Positions 36,245 to 44,518 of a stretch of 64,000 nucleotides of DNA are shown in pieces; position 1 is the stretch's first letter; every line of letters begins with the position of its first letter. The DNA is from Shimia abyssi (lineage in GTDB: Bacteria; Pseudomonadota; Alphaproteobacteria; Rhodobacterales; Rhodobacteraceae). The notes beneath the pieces are model-generated. The model searched no databases and was not told where the DNA came from. It was given only the letters and a program-made list of their open reading frames with translations. Position numbers and translations under genes: made by a program. The stretch covers positions 434,001 to 498,000 of the forward strand of contig NZ_PYGJ01000001.1 in the NCBI RefSeq assembly GCF_003014475.1, given 5' to 3'.

Positions 36245-37327
36245 ATGACCCTTCCCACCACCATGAACGCAATGGTCCTTACCGGACATGGCGACCTCGA
36301 CATGTACCACTGGCACACCAACTGGCCCGTGCCCGCGCCAGCCCCTGGCGACGTCCTGATCCGCGTGCGCGCATGTGGTCTCAACAACACCGACGTCAAC
36401 ACCCGCTCGGGTTGGTATTCCAAAACCGTGGACGACGCTACCACCGGCGGTGCGTTTGACGAAGTCGACGAAACCGACCCCACATGGGGCGGCCGGCCCC
36501 TCACATTTCCCCGCATCCAGGGCGCTGATATCTGCGGCGAAATCGTCGCCGTTGGATCAGACATCGACCCGGCCCGTATTGGCGAACGCATTATCTCGGA
36601 TAACTGGCTGCGCGACCCGGCCGACCCTGACAACAAAGACAAAACCGGCTACTACGGCTCCGAGCGTGATGGCGGCTACGCCCAATACACCACCATCCCC
36701 GCAACCAACGCCCTCGCCGTCAACAGCCCCCTTTCTGACGCCGAACTTGCCACGTTTTCCTGCTCTTACTCAACCGCCGAAGGGATGCTTACCCGCGCCA
36801 ATGTCACCGCCACCGATACGGTGCTTGTCCCCGGTGCTTCGGGCGGCGTCGGTGGTGCGCTGGTCCAGCTTGCCAAGCGCCGCGGCGCCCGCGTCATCGC
36901 CCTTGCCTCCGAGGCCAAACACGCCGAGGTCGCCACACTCGGCCCCGACATCATCCTGCCCCGCGCGCCCGAATACCTGCGCGCAGCCCTTGGCGACGAA
37001 AAGATCACCGTGGTCGCTGACGTCGTTGGCGGCGCACAATGGGCATCCCTGATTGACGTGCTCGAACGCGGAGGGCGCTACACCTGCTCAGGCGCTATCG
37101 CTGGCCCCATGGTCACGCTTGATCTGCGTACCTTCTACCTGCGCGACCTCACTTTCACCGGCTCCACCGTGATCGACCCACAAGTCACCCGAAACTTGAT
37201 AAAATATATCGAAGCTGGCGAAATCAAACCGGCGCTGGCCGCCACTTACCCTCTCTCAGAGTTGCGCGACGCCCAATCTGCCTTCATCGCCAAACACCAC
37301 ACCGGCAACATCGTGGTCATCCCATGA
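36245..37327 (+). CDS. MDR-superfamily zinc-independent oxidoreductase
   Basis: A 360-residue medium-chain dehydrogenase/reductase. It has the GroES-like N-terminus (GDVLIRVRACGLNNTDVNT) and the NADPH-binding PGASGGVGGALVQLAK in residues 198-213. I do not see the catalytic Cys and Glu of the zinc alcohol dehydrogenases, so it is more like a quinone oxidoreductase or enoyl reductase. AAGGAG is at 36229-36234. Its stop overlaps the DddQ-like gene (ATGA). Its substrate in the pathway is not known. Confidence 0.88.
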   Translation: MTLPTTMNAMVLTGHGDLDMYHWHTNWPVPAPAPGDVLIRVRACGLNNTDVNTRSGWYSKTVDDATTGGAFDEVDETDPTWGGRPLTFPRIQGADICGEIVAVGSDIDPARIGERIISDNWLRDPADPDNKDKTGYYGSERDGGYAQYTTIPATNALAVNSPLSDAELATFSCSYSTAEGMLTRANVTATDTVLVPGASGGVGGALVQLAKRRGARVIALASEAKHAEVATLGPDIILPRAPEYLRAALGDEKITVVADVVGGAQWASLIDVLERGGRYTCSGAIAGPMVTLDLRTFYLRDLTFTGSTVIDPQVTRNLIKYIEAGEIKPALAATYPLSELRDAQSAFIAKHHTGNIVVIP

Positions 37328-37914
37328 ACGCCCTGACTTCCGTCCTGAATGCCGCGCGGGCGCTGCACGCATCCCATTCCAAGCTGCACGCCTTTGCGCC
37401 ATGGCCCGACGATCTGACCCCCGCGAACCTTCCGTCCCGCCCCCTCCCGGCCAGCGATCTGGTTGCCAACACGCACCTCACCGGCGTCGACATGACCCAA
37501 CCACTGATTGACGCTGTGCGCGCGACCGCCGGTTTCGCCAATTGGAAACACACATATCGTGAAGACGAAGTTGGAGCCGACTTCCTTGCACGTTATGGGT
37601 ATTACGAGCTTTTTGGCCCAACTGGTCATTTCAGAACCACCAAATTGCGCGGCTACATCGCTTATTGGGGATCCGGGCTGCATTATGACTGGCACAGCCA
37701 CGAGGCCGAAGAGATCTACCTCTGTCTGTCAGGCAACGCGCGCTTCCTGTGCCGCAACAACGGTACAGAACACATGGCTGACCTGTCCCCCGGCGACACG
37801 CGCGCGCACACCAGTTGGCAAACGCACGCAATGACAACCGCACACCAGCCCATTCTCACATTCGTTCTCTGGCGCGGCACGGGCCTCGCTGGTCTTCCAT
37901 TGATGGCAACCTGA
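37324..37914 (+). CDS. dddQ: DddQ-like cupin, DMSP lyase family
   Basis: A 196-residue cupin. The metal site reads W-H124-S-H126-E-A-E-E130-I-Y132, which has the spacing His-x3-Glu-x-Tyr described for DddQ (where the Tyr is catalytic), and the fourth ligand would be H162 or H168 in AHTSWQTHAMTT. DddQ cleaves dimethylsulfoniopropionate (DMSP) to acrylate and dimethyl sulfide. The whole protein fits the family in length and motifs, but members of this fold next to other pathways may use other substrates. It is overlapped by the MDR gene upstream and lies 4 bases before an enolase-family gene. Confidence 0.8.
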   Translation: MNALTSVLNAARALHASHSKLHAFAPWPDDLTPANLPSRPLPASDLVANTHLTGVDMTQPLIDAVRATAGFANWKHTYREDEVGADFLARYGYYELFGPTGHFRTTKLRGYIAYWGSGLHYDWHSHEAEEIYLCLSGNARFLCRNNGTEHMADLSPGDTRAHTSWQTHAMTTAHQPILTFVLWRGTGLAGLPLMAT

Positions 37915-37918
37915 CGCC

Positions 37919-39031
37919 ATGAAGATCACCCGCATCCGCATATACAAAACACCCCTGCCTTATGTCGGCGGCACCTATGTCTGGGGCGCAGGCAACGCCA
38001 TCAAGACCGCCATTGCCTCGGTTGTTGTACTGGACACCGATGCGGGCCTTCAGGGTTGCGGAGAGTTCACACCTTGCGGCGAAAACTACATGGTCGCCCA
38101 TTCTGAAGGTGTCCAAGCCCTCGCCCGCCTCCTCGCGCCCCATCTCCTCGGACAAGACCCGTGCCAAGTCGCCAAAATCGAACAAATCATGGATCACACC
38201 GTTCAGGGTCACGGCTATGCCAAAGCTCCCTTTGACGCCGCCTGCTGGGACATCCTCGCCCAATCCTGCAACCAGCCGCTCTGGATGCTACTTGGTGGCA
38301 AGCTCACTGACGGCGCCCCCATGTACCGCGTCGCCCCACAAAAAGAGACCTCCGAGACGATCGCCGAACTCGATCGATACCGTGCTCTGGGCTACCGTCA
38401 GTTCCAGATCAAGGTTGGCGCCGACTGGTCCCATGATATCGATCGCATCCGCGCCACCGTGCCCTTGCTTCAATCCGGCGAAACCGCCATGGCTGACGCC
38501 AATCAGGGCTGGCGTGTCGACCACGCCATTCGCGTCGCCCGCGCCACAGGAGATCTCGACTTCATCCTGGAACAGCCATGCCGCACCTACGAAGAATGCC
38601 AGCAGGTCCGTCGCGTCGCCCAACACCCGATGAAGCTCGACGAATGCGTCACGGGCATCCATGCCGCACAGCGCATTGTCGCTGACCGTGGCGCAGATCT
38701 CTGTTGCCTCAAAATCTCCAACCTCGGCGGCATCTCCAAGGCCCGCCGCGTCCGCGACTACCTGATCGAAAACCGCATTCCCGTGGTTGCCGAAGACACA
38801 TGGGGCGGGGAAATCGCCACCGCCACCTTGTCACATTTCGCAGCGTCCACACCGCCACAATACCTGCAAAACACAACCGACCTGATGAATTACAACACTC
38901 GCTCCACCGGGCTCGGCGGTGCGACTGCCAACGACGGCCAGCTTTACGCCCCCGACACGCCCGGCCTGGGCGTTACCCCTGATTTCAACAGTCTCGGCCC
39001 GCCTGTCGCCACCTACGGAGACCCAACATGA
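37919..39031 (+). CDS. Enolase-superfamily racemase/epimerase, copy 1
   Basis: A 370-residue mandelate racemase/muconate lactonising enzyme-type protein. The catalytic bases are K165 (QIKVG) and K265 (LKISNLGG); the magnesium ligands are D193, E218 (LEQP) and D241 (KLDE). Two opposed Lys bases fit 1,1-proton transfer (racemisation or epimerisation). The order and residues resemble HpbD, the hydroxyproline-betaine 2-epimerase of Pelagibaca, and I place it close to that family. It follows dddQ by 4 bases and overlaps the small cupin by 4. Confidence 0.88.
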   Translation: MKITRIRIYKTPLPYVGGTYVWGAGNAIKTAIASVVVLDTDAGLQGCGEFTPCGENYMVAHSEGVQALARLLAPHLLGQDPCQVAKIEQIMDHTVQGHGYAKAPFDAACWDILAQSCNQPLWMLLGGKLTDGAPMYRVAPQKETSETIAELDRYRALGYRQFQIKVGADWSHDIDRIRATVPLLQSGETAMADANQGWRVDHAIRVARATGDLDFILEQPCRTYEECQQVRRVAQHPMKLDECVTGIHAAQRIVADRGADLCCLKISNLGGISKARRVRDYLIENRIPVVAEDTWGGEIATATLSHFAASTPPQYLQNTTDLMNYNTRSTGLGGATANDGQLYAPDTPGLGVTPDFNSLGPPVATYGDPT

Positions 39032-39315
39032 ACGACATGACCTGCACCGCAACCCAGCTGATTGATGACCCCCGCACCCGCGTGACCCGCTTTGACTTTG
39101 AACCAGGTCAGCAAACCGGCTGGCACACCCATGCCATGGACTATGTGATCACCGCCGTCACCGATTGCCACATGCGCCTCGAACACCCCGACGGCACCAC
39201 CACCGAAACCCATGTTCCCGCTGGCATGGCCTATCGCCGCGACAAAGGCGTGCAACACAATGTCATCAACGCAGGCGCCGCGCAGATGTCCTTTGTCGAA
39301 GTCGAGCTCAAATGA
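39028..39315 (+). CDS. Small cupin-domain protein
   Basis: A 95-residue single cupin. The metal motif is GWHTHAMDYVI near residues 31-41, with a possible fourth ligand at GVQHNVIN. Small cupins of this sort bind a metal and may be isomerases, dioxygenases or ligand sensors. It overlaps enolase copy 1 by 4 bases, so it is in the same operon. It is unlike the DddQ-like cupin at 37324. Function unknown. Confidence 0.82.
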   Translation: MNDMTCTATQLIDDPRTRVTRFDFEPGQQTGWHTHAMDYVITAVTDCHMRLEHPDGTTTETHVPAGMAYRRDKGVQHNVINAGAAQMSFVEVELK

Positions 39316-39348
39316 CTGACGCTTCGAAACCCCCGGTAACCCTCATTC

Positions 39349-39413
39349 CATTCGCCCCAGATACTCTGGGCGCGCGGGGGCAGCGCCCCCGCCCGCTGGC
39401 AACGCCAAAGGCT
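39349..39413. repeat. Interspersed intergenic palindromic repeat, copy 2
   Basis: It begins ATTCGCCCCAGATACTCTGG, then has the hairpin GGGGGCAGCGCCCCC, then CAACGCCAAAGGC. It lies between the small cupin and enolase copy 2. It shares its modules with copies 1 and 3. Confidence 0.6.
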
Positions 39414-39436
39414 CCAATCCTAATAAGGGTCCTGCT

Positions 39437-40549
39437 ATGAAAATCACCCGCATCTCCGTTTTTCAGGTCAACCTGCCGCTCGAGCACCCCTACTGGCTCT
39501 CAGGGGGGCGTCTGAAGTTCGAAACCCTCGACGCCACCTTCGTCAAACTCGACACCGACACCGGGCTCACCGGATGGGGCGAAGGGACACCATGGGGACA
39601 TACCTATGTGCCCGCCCACGGCCCCGGCATCCGTGCGGGTATCGAAACCATGGCGCCCTTCATCCTCGGCCTCGACCCGCGCCGCATTCTCGATGTCGAG
39701 CGCGCCATGGATCTTTCTCTTCCAGGTCATCTCTACGCCAAGTCTCCCGTCGACATGGCCTGCTGGGACATCGCCGGTCAGGCCGCGGGCCTGCCCATTG
39801 CGGACCTCATGGGCGGAGGTTCGCGCACCCCGCGCCCCATTGCCTCGTCCGTTGGTGCGAAAACCATCGACGACACCCGCGCCGTCATCGATCGCTATCG
39901 CCAGCGCGGCTACGTCGCACACTCCGTCAAAATCGGCGGCGACGTCGAACGCGACATTGCCCGTATCCGCGACGTCGAAAGCCTGCGCAAGCCCGGCGAA
40001 ATCGTGCTCTATGACGTCAATCGCGGCTGGACCCGCCAACAGGCCCTGCGAGTGATGTCAGCGACCCAAGGCTTGCAGGTGATGTTCGAACAGCCCTGCG
40101 AAAGCCTTGACGACATCGCCGCCATCCGCCCGCTACATTCCGCCCCGGTCAGCGTCGACGAATCCCTCGTCACTCTGCAAGACGCAGCACGCATCGCCCG
40201 CGACGGGTTGGCCGAGGTCTTTGGCATCAAACTCAATCGGGTCGGCGGCCTGACCAAGGCCGCACGTATGCGCGACATCGCCCTCGCCCACGGCATCGAC
40301 ATGTTTGTCATGGCCACCGGCGGCAGCGTGCTTGCAGATACCGAGGCCCTGCACCTTGCCGCCACCATCCCAGACGACAATTGTCACGCGGTCTGGGCAT
40401 GTCAGGATATGATCACCACCGACATCGCCTCTGGACGCGGCCCACGTAATACCGACGGCCACCTGCATCTGCCTGACACACCCGGCCTTGGCGTGCATCC
40501 CGACGAAGACTGCCTTGGCTCGCCGGTTGCAATCTATGAGCCCAGCTAA
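39437..40549 (+). CDS. Enolase-superfamily racemase/epimerase, copy 2
   Basis: A 370-residue paralogue of copies 1 and 3. Catalytic residues fall at the same numbers as in copy 1: K165 (SVKIGG), D193 (YDVN), E218 (FEQP), D241 (VDES) and K265 (GIKLNRVGG). The end CLGSPVAIY is like that of copy 1. It is separated from the cupin and from copy 3 by repeat elements. Each paralogue may handle one stereoisomer or one related substrate; the loop regions that set specificity differ. Confidence 0.88.
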   Translation: MKITRISVFQVNLPLEHPYWLSGGRLKFETLDATFVKLDTDTGLTGWGEGTPWGHTYVPAHGPGIRAGIETMAPFILGLDPRRILDVERAMDLSLPGHLYAKSPVDMACWDIAGQAAGLPIADLMGGGSRTPRPIASSVGAKTIDDTRAVIDRYRQRGYVAHSVKIGGDVERDIARIRDVESLRKPGEIVLYDVNRGWTRQQALRVMSATQGLQVMFEQPCESLDDIAAIRPLHSAPVSVDESLVTLQDAARIARDGLAEVFGIKLNRVGGLTKAARMRDIALAHGIDMFVMATGGSVLADTEALHLAATIPDDNCHAVWACQDMITTDIASGRGPRNTDGHLHLPDTPGLGVHPDEDCLGSPVAIYEPS

Positions 40550-40553
40550 TGCT

Positions 40554-40652
40554 TCCTTTCGCCAAAAATATCCCGGGGGTGAATTGGCCAGCGGCCAAGA
40601 GGGGGCAGCGCCGCCCATTTGCTTGCGGCGACGCCAAAGGCGTCGCAAGTCC
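40554..40652. repeat. Interspersed intergenic palindromic repeat, copy 3
   Basis: A longer copy: CTTTCGCCAAAAATATCCCG, then GAATTGGCCAGCGGCCAAGA, GGGGGCAGCGCCGCCC, and a strong hairpin GCGACGCCAAAGGCGTCGC. It lies between enolase copies 2 and 3. Confidence 0.65.
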
Positions 40653-40670
40653 TAACGCGAGCGTAACACC

Positions 40671-41774
40671 ATGAAACTCAAACGCATTTCCATCTGGCAT
40701 GTCGACCTCACAAGCCATGAAACCTACCACATGGCCAGCGGCAAAACCTGCGCCACCGTCGAAACCGTGGTGATTGCGCTCGACACCGACACCGGCCTCA
40801 CCGGCTGGGGCGAGGTCTGTCCGATCCCGCATTACCTGCCTGCCTTTGCCCGTGGCGTCGCCCCCGCCCTCACCGACCTCGCCCCCACCCTGCTCGGCGC
40901 AAACCCCATCGGCCCCGAGGCGCTCATGGCCCGCGCCGAGGCGCATCTGATAGATCACCGCTACGCCAAATCTGCCCTCGACATCGCGCTCTGGGATCTG
41001 ACCGGACGGGCCGCCAACCTGCCGCTCCACGCGCTCCTAGGCGGTCAACAAGCCGATACAATGCCGCTCTATCACTCGATCACCTCAATCGCCCCCGACG
41101 ACATGGCCGCAATAGCCCGCGACGCGCAAACCACGGGCATCACCCAATTTCAGGTCAAACTGGGTGCGTCAGGCGATTGGCAAACCGATGTCGAACGCCT
41201 GACAAATGTTCGCGAAACGGTCGGCCCCGGCCCGCTGGTCTATGGTGACTGGAATTGCGGCACCACCTCGCTCGAAGCCACCCGCGTCGGGCGCGCTGTG
41301 GCCCATCTCGACATTATGCTCGAACAGCCCTGCGCCACAATTGCCGAGTGCGCCCGTGTCAAAAACGCCACCGGCCTTCCAATGAAACTGGACGAGGCCG
41401 CCCATGACACCGCCACTCTGCTCGACGCCCATAACAAAGAATGTATGGACGCCGTCGCCCTGAAACTTTCGAAATTCGGTGGCCTCTCCGCCACCCGCGC
41501 CGCGCGCGACCTATGCCTGCATCTGGGCGCCAAAATGTGCGTCGAAGACACCTGGGGCTCCGACATCACCACCGCCGCGCTCTTGCACCTCGCCGCCAGC
41601 ACCCCACCCGCGCGCCTGCTCAATACGTGCGATCTTTCAGGATATGTCGCTCCTAGGATAGCGCCCGATGGACCCACTCGCCAATCTGGCCGAATCTCCC
41701 CGCCGAACGGCCCCGGCCTCGGCATCACACCGGACCGCGATCTCCTCGGCCCACCTGACCTGATACTGGACTAA
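40671..41774 (+). CDS. Enolase-superfamily racemase/epimerase, copy 3
   Basis: A 367-residue paralogue. Residues: K163 (FQVKLG), D193 (GDWN), E218 (LEQP), D241 (KLDE) and K265 (LKLSKFGG). It ends in GPPDLILD. The N-terminal lid differs most from the other two. It is 4 bases before the aminotransferase. Probably an epimerase or racemase of an amino- or betaine-type acid, by comparison with HpbD; direct evidence is lacking. Confidence 0.88.
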   Translation: MKLKRISIWHVDLTSHETYHMASGKTCATVETVVIALDTDTGLTGWGEVCPIPHYLPAFARGVAPALTDLAPTLLGANPIGPEALMARAEAHLIDHRYAKSALDIALWDLTGRAANLPLHALLGGQQADTMPLYHSITSIAPDDMAAIARDAQTTGITQFQVKLGASGDWQTDVERLTNVRETVGPGPLVYGDWNCGTTSLEATRVGRAVAHLDIMLEQPCATIAECARVKNATGLPMKLDEAAHDTATLLDAHNKECMDAVALKLSKFGGLSATRAARDLCLHLGAKMCVEDTWGSDITTAALLHLAASTPPARLLNTCDLSGYVAPRIAPDGPTRQSGRISPPNGPGLGITPDRDLLGPPDLILD

Positions 41775-41778
41775 CCAA

Positions 41779-43053
41779 ATGCAAAAACTCTCCTCCAATG
41801 CCGATTGGGCAACCCGTGCACGTGCCGTCCTGCCCGGTGGCGGCTTTGGCAACTTCGACCCCTCCGTCTTCATCAAATCTGGCTCTGGCGCGCGCGTCAT
41901 AGACGAGGACGGGCGTGAATACGTCGACTACCTGATCGGCTCCGGCCCGATGCTCTTGGGCCATGACAATGCCGAAGTGCTCGAGGCCATCTACGAAACC
42001 CTGCCGCGCGGCCTGACCTTCTTTGCCAACAACGCGACCGCCATTGAGCTGGCCGAAGAAATCTGCCGCGCCGTCCCCGGCGGCGAGCAGCTGCGTTATG
42101 TCTCCTCTGGTGGCGAGGCCGACATGTATGCCATGCGCCTTGCCCGCGCCTATACAGGTCGAGACAAGATCGTGAAGTTCGAAGGCGGCTATCACGGCAT
42201 GTCCGCCGAGGCGCAGATGAGCCTCGCACCCGAAAAACGCGCCAACTTCCCCCAAGCCATCCCCGACAGCGCCGGTATCCCGCCTTCTGTGGCTGCCGAA
42301 ATGCTGATCGCCCCGTTTAACGATTTCGACTATATCCGCTCGCTTATGGCCGAATGGGGCCCAAAGGTCGCTGCGATCATCGTCGAACCCCTGCAACGCA
42401 TCATCCCGCCCCTACCCGGCTACCTTCAACTTCTGCGCGAAGAAGCCGACAAGTACGGTTGTCTGCTGGTCTTTGACGAGGTCGTGACCGGCTTCCGCCT
42501 GTCCTATGGCGGTGCTCAGGAACTCTATTGCGTGACACCCGACATCACCACGTTGGGCAAAGCCATCGGCGGTGGCTTCCCGCTGGCCGCGCTGGTCGCC
42601 AGTGCCGAGATCATGGCCCACTTCGACAAAACACAGGTCGGCGCCGAAGGCTGGCTGATGCAGCTGGGCACCCTGTCGGGCAACCCTGTCGCCGCCGCTG
42701 CTGGTCTCAAGACCCTCGAAATTCTCCGTCGTGACGGCCAATATGACACGCTGCGCGCCAATGGCCAGCGCGTCATGAACATGACGCGCACCGCGCTGGA
42801 CGCGACCGGCTTTGGCTACGAGATTGTCGGTGATCCCACCCTGTTCGAAGTGGTCTTTACAGATGCCCCCGTGCGCGACTATCGCGATGTGCAATCCTCC
42901 AACACGGCGCGCGCAACCGCCTATAACGAGACATTGCGCCAAGAGGGCATTTTCAAAGCAGCGGGCAAAACCTACCCCAGTCTGCCCCTCACCGAAGGCG
43001 ACTTCGCCATCACCGAGGCAGCCATTCAAAAAGCCGCTGCCGATTTGACGTAA
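41779..43053 (+). CDS. Class III PLP aminotransferase (GSA aminomutase-like)
   Basis: A 424-residue fold-type I PLP enzyme of the class III group. The PLP Lys is in TTLGKAIGGGFPLAA, the Asp of the pyridine in VFDEVVTGFRL, and the GSA-like GSGPMLLGHDNAEVLEAI is near the N-terminus. Similar to glutamate-1-semialdehyde aminomutase but in a catabolic operon and lacking heme-pathway context, so more likely an aminotransferase on a pathway amino acid or semialdehyde. It ends the operon, with a hairpin terminator 9 bases later. Confidence 0.9.
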   Translation: MQKLSSNADWATRARAVLPGGGFGNFDPSVFIKSGSGARVIDEDGREYVDYLIGSGPMLLGHDNAEVLEAIYETLPRGLTFFANNATAIELAEEICRAVPGGEQLRYVSSGGEADMYAMRLARAYTGRDKIVKFEGGYHGMSAEAQMSLAPEKRANFPQAIPDSAGIPPSVAAEMLIAPFNDFDYIRSLMAEWGPKVAAIIVEPLQRIIPPLPGYLQLLREEADKYGCLLVFDEVVTGFRLSYGGAQELYCVTPDITTLGKAIGGGFPLAALVASAEIMAHFDKTQVGAEGWLMQLGTLSGNPVAAAAGLKTLEILRRDGQYDTLRANGQRVMNMTRTALDATGFGYEIVGDPTLFEVVFTDAPVRDYRDVQSSNTARATAYNETLRQEGIFKAAGKTYPSLPLTEGDFAITEAAIQKAAADLT

Positions 43054-43061
43054 ACAAAACC

Positions 43062-43087
43062 ACGCCCCGGTCACCGCGCCGGGGCGT
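43062..43087. terminator. Bidirectional terminator hairpin
   Basis: A 9-bp stem ACGCCCCGG / CCGGGGCGT with an 8-base loop lies between the aminotransferase stop and the ridA stop (convergent genes). The minus-strand side is followed by GGTTTTGTTT and the plus-strand side by a short T-containing tail. Confidence 0.75.
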
Positions 43088-43115
43088 TGCCTTTGGATCC
43101 TGCGTCGAATGATGG

Positions 43116-43511
43116 CTACTGCATCGCCGTGGCCTCAATCTCAAACATCAAGCCCGGCACAGCCAACCGTGTCACCCCGAGTAAGGTCATCGGCGGTCTA
43201 TTGTCTACCGCGCCAAACCGCCGCCCCAACAGATCAAAGTGCTGCAACGCCGCGTCCACATCTGTCGCAAAAATTCCCAGCCGCACAATATCGCCCAGCC
43301 CCATGCCTGCCCCGGCCAGCACTGCCTCCAGATTGTCCAGCGCCAAACCAATCTGCCCGCGCATGTCGCCCATGTGCTGCGGCGCACCGGTGCCGTCCAC
43401 CGCCGTTTGCCCTGCACACATCACCTGGCAACGCGCGCCTTCAATCACTTCGGCCTGATGATACCCAAGCTTCACCGACCAATCCCACGGGTTCACTGCT
43501 AAGCGTTCCAT
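43116..43511 (-). CDS. RidA-family protein
   Basis: A 131-residue RidA/YjgF-family protein. The start at 43511 has AGGAG at a good distance; a GTG two codons upstream is too close to it. Members hydrolyse reactive enamine/imine intermediates. A putative Arg in the active-site region is visible in MGLGDIVRLGIFATD. It diverges from the WYL regulator and may be under its control. It is convergent with the aminotransferase operon across the hairpin. Confidence 0.88.
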   Translation of the reverse strand: MERLAVNPWDWSVKLGYHQAEVIEGARCQVMCAGQTAVDGTGAPQHMGDMRGQIGLALDNLEAVLAGAGMGLGDIVRLGIFATDVDAALQHFDLLGRRFGAVDNRPPMTLLGVTRLAVPGLMFEIEATAMQ

Positions 43512-43559
43512 TGTCACTTTCTCCTGTTTGCAATCACTGTCCCCTGACTAAAGTGAAAA

Positions 43560-43578
43560 GGTGCCAAAAACTGGCACC
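43560..43578. promoter_or_regulatory. Perfect inverted repeat between ridA and the WYL regulator (likely operator)
   Basis: GGTGCCA-AAAAC-TGGCACC is a perfect 7-bp inverted repeat. It sits 20 bases before the WYL regulator start and 48 bases from the ridA start. TATGCT at 43582 could be a -10 element. It is probably the operator of the WYL regulator and controls both genes. Confidence 0.6.
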
Positions 43579-43598
43579 ATATATGCTAGACTGACAAA

Positions 43599-44312
43599 AT
43601 GACTGTTCAACGCCGCCAAGATACCCTGATCCGTAGCCTGCGCCGCAGCGGCACTTCCACCGTCGACACCCTCGCCCAAGAGGTTGGCGCATCCCGGCGC
43701 ACGATTCTGCGCGACATCGGCGCGCTGCGGGATCAGGGGTTTGTTATCCACTCCGAACCGGGGCGCGGCGGCGGAATCCAACTGGACCCGTCCTCGATCC
43801 AAACCACCGCACGACTTTCGGTGCCCGAGGTCTTTGCCCTGCTGATCAGCGTCGCCGCCATGCGCGCCACTCGTAGCTTACCATTTTCAAACCTCGCCGA
43901 TGCAGGTCTTGCCAAGATCGAAAAGGCACTGCCCACCGACAAGGTGCGCGATCTGCGCCGCCTTCTCAATTGCCTGCATGTCGGCCAGCTCTCACCGCAA
44001 CAGGATCTTTCGGACATGGGCACCATGGACGCCGCCCTGCTGCCCGCATTCGAGGCGGCGTTTCTCCAAAACCTGCACTTGCGTTTTAGTTACCGCGACG
44101 CAAAAGGCCAGCACACGAACCGCACAGTTGAGCCTCAGGCCATGCTAATCCTGCCGCCGCTCTGGTATCTCGTTGCATGGGATCCAACGCGCCACGATTT
44201 TCGCCATTTCCGAATGGACCGGATCAACGCGCCCGAATGCATCACTGGCACGTCGTTCCCGCGTCGCCATGTCCCGTTCGAAGATGACGTCTGTCCTTAC
44301 AACGACCTCTGA
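43599..44312 (+). CDS. WYL-domain transcriptional regulator (YafY/DeoR-like HTH)
   Basis: A 237-residue regulator. The N-terminal HTH_11 (STVDTLAQEVGASRRTILRDIGAL) covers residues 18-41, and a WYL domain follows: residues 160-225 include LILPPLWYLVAWDPTRHDFRHF, with the W-Y-L motif. WYL domains bind small ligands or nucleic acid. It diverges from ridA and has a strong palindrome directly upstream, suggesting self-control. The 206-base gap after it holds no feature I recognise. Confidence 0.88.
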   Translation: MTVQRRQDTLIRSLRRSGTSTVDTLAQEVGASRRTILRDIGALRDQGFVIHSEPGRGGGIQLDPSSIQTTARLSVPEVFALLISVAAMRATRSLPFSNLADAGLAKIEKALPTDKVRDLRRLLNCLHVGQLSPQQDLSDMGTMDAALLPAFEAAFLQNLHLRFSYRDAKGQHTNRTVEPQAMLILPPLWYLVAWDPTRHDFRHFRMDRINAPECITGTSFPRRHVPFEDDVCPYNDL

Positions 44313-44518
44313 CGCGTGCTTGCTTCACATCCAGTACGCCCCGCAACGATTTGTTAAAATAATACTATCCGCTGATCAGGCAACGCGCGCCACATTAGCA
44401 ATTTCGGGCAATTCGCTAGCCCCAAGTTTCCACACCGACGCTATACCGACAGAATACCGACGTTTTACCGACGTCGCATTTTCAGCCGATTTCGCCCCTT
44501 TAACCATGCGGTACGATG

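Noticed and set aside
36245-37327. Zinc-type alcohol dehydrogenase for the MDR gene
   Set aside because: The catalytic zinc ligands (Cys and the GHE motif) are not seen; a zinc-independent oxidoreductase fits better.
41779-43053. Heme-pathway HemL for the class III aminotransferase
   Set aside because: It sits at the end of a catabolic operon with no tetrapyrrole gene near, so a pathway aminotransferase is more likely.
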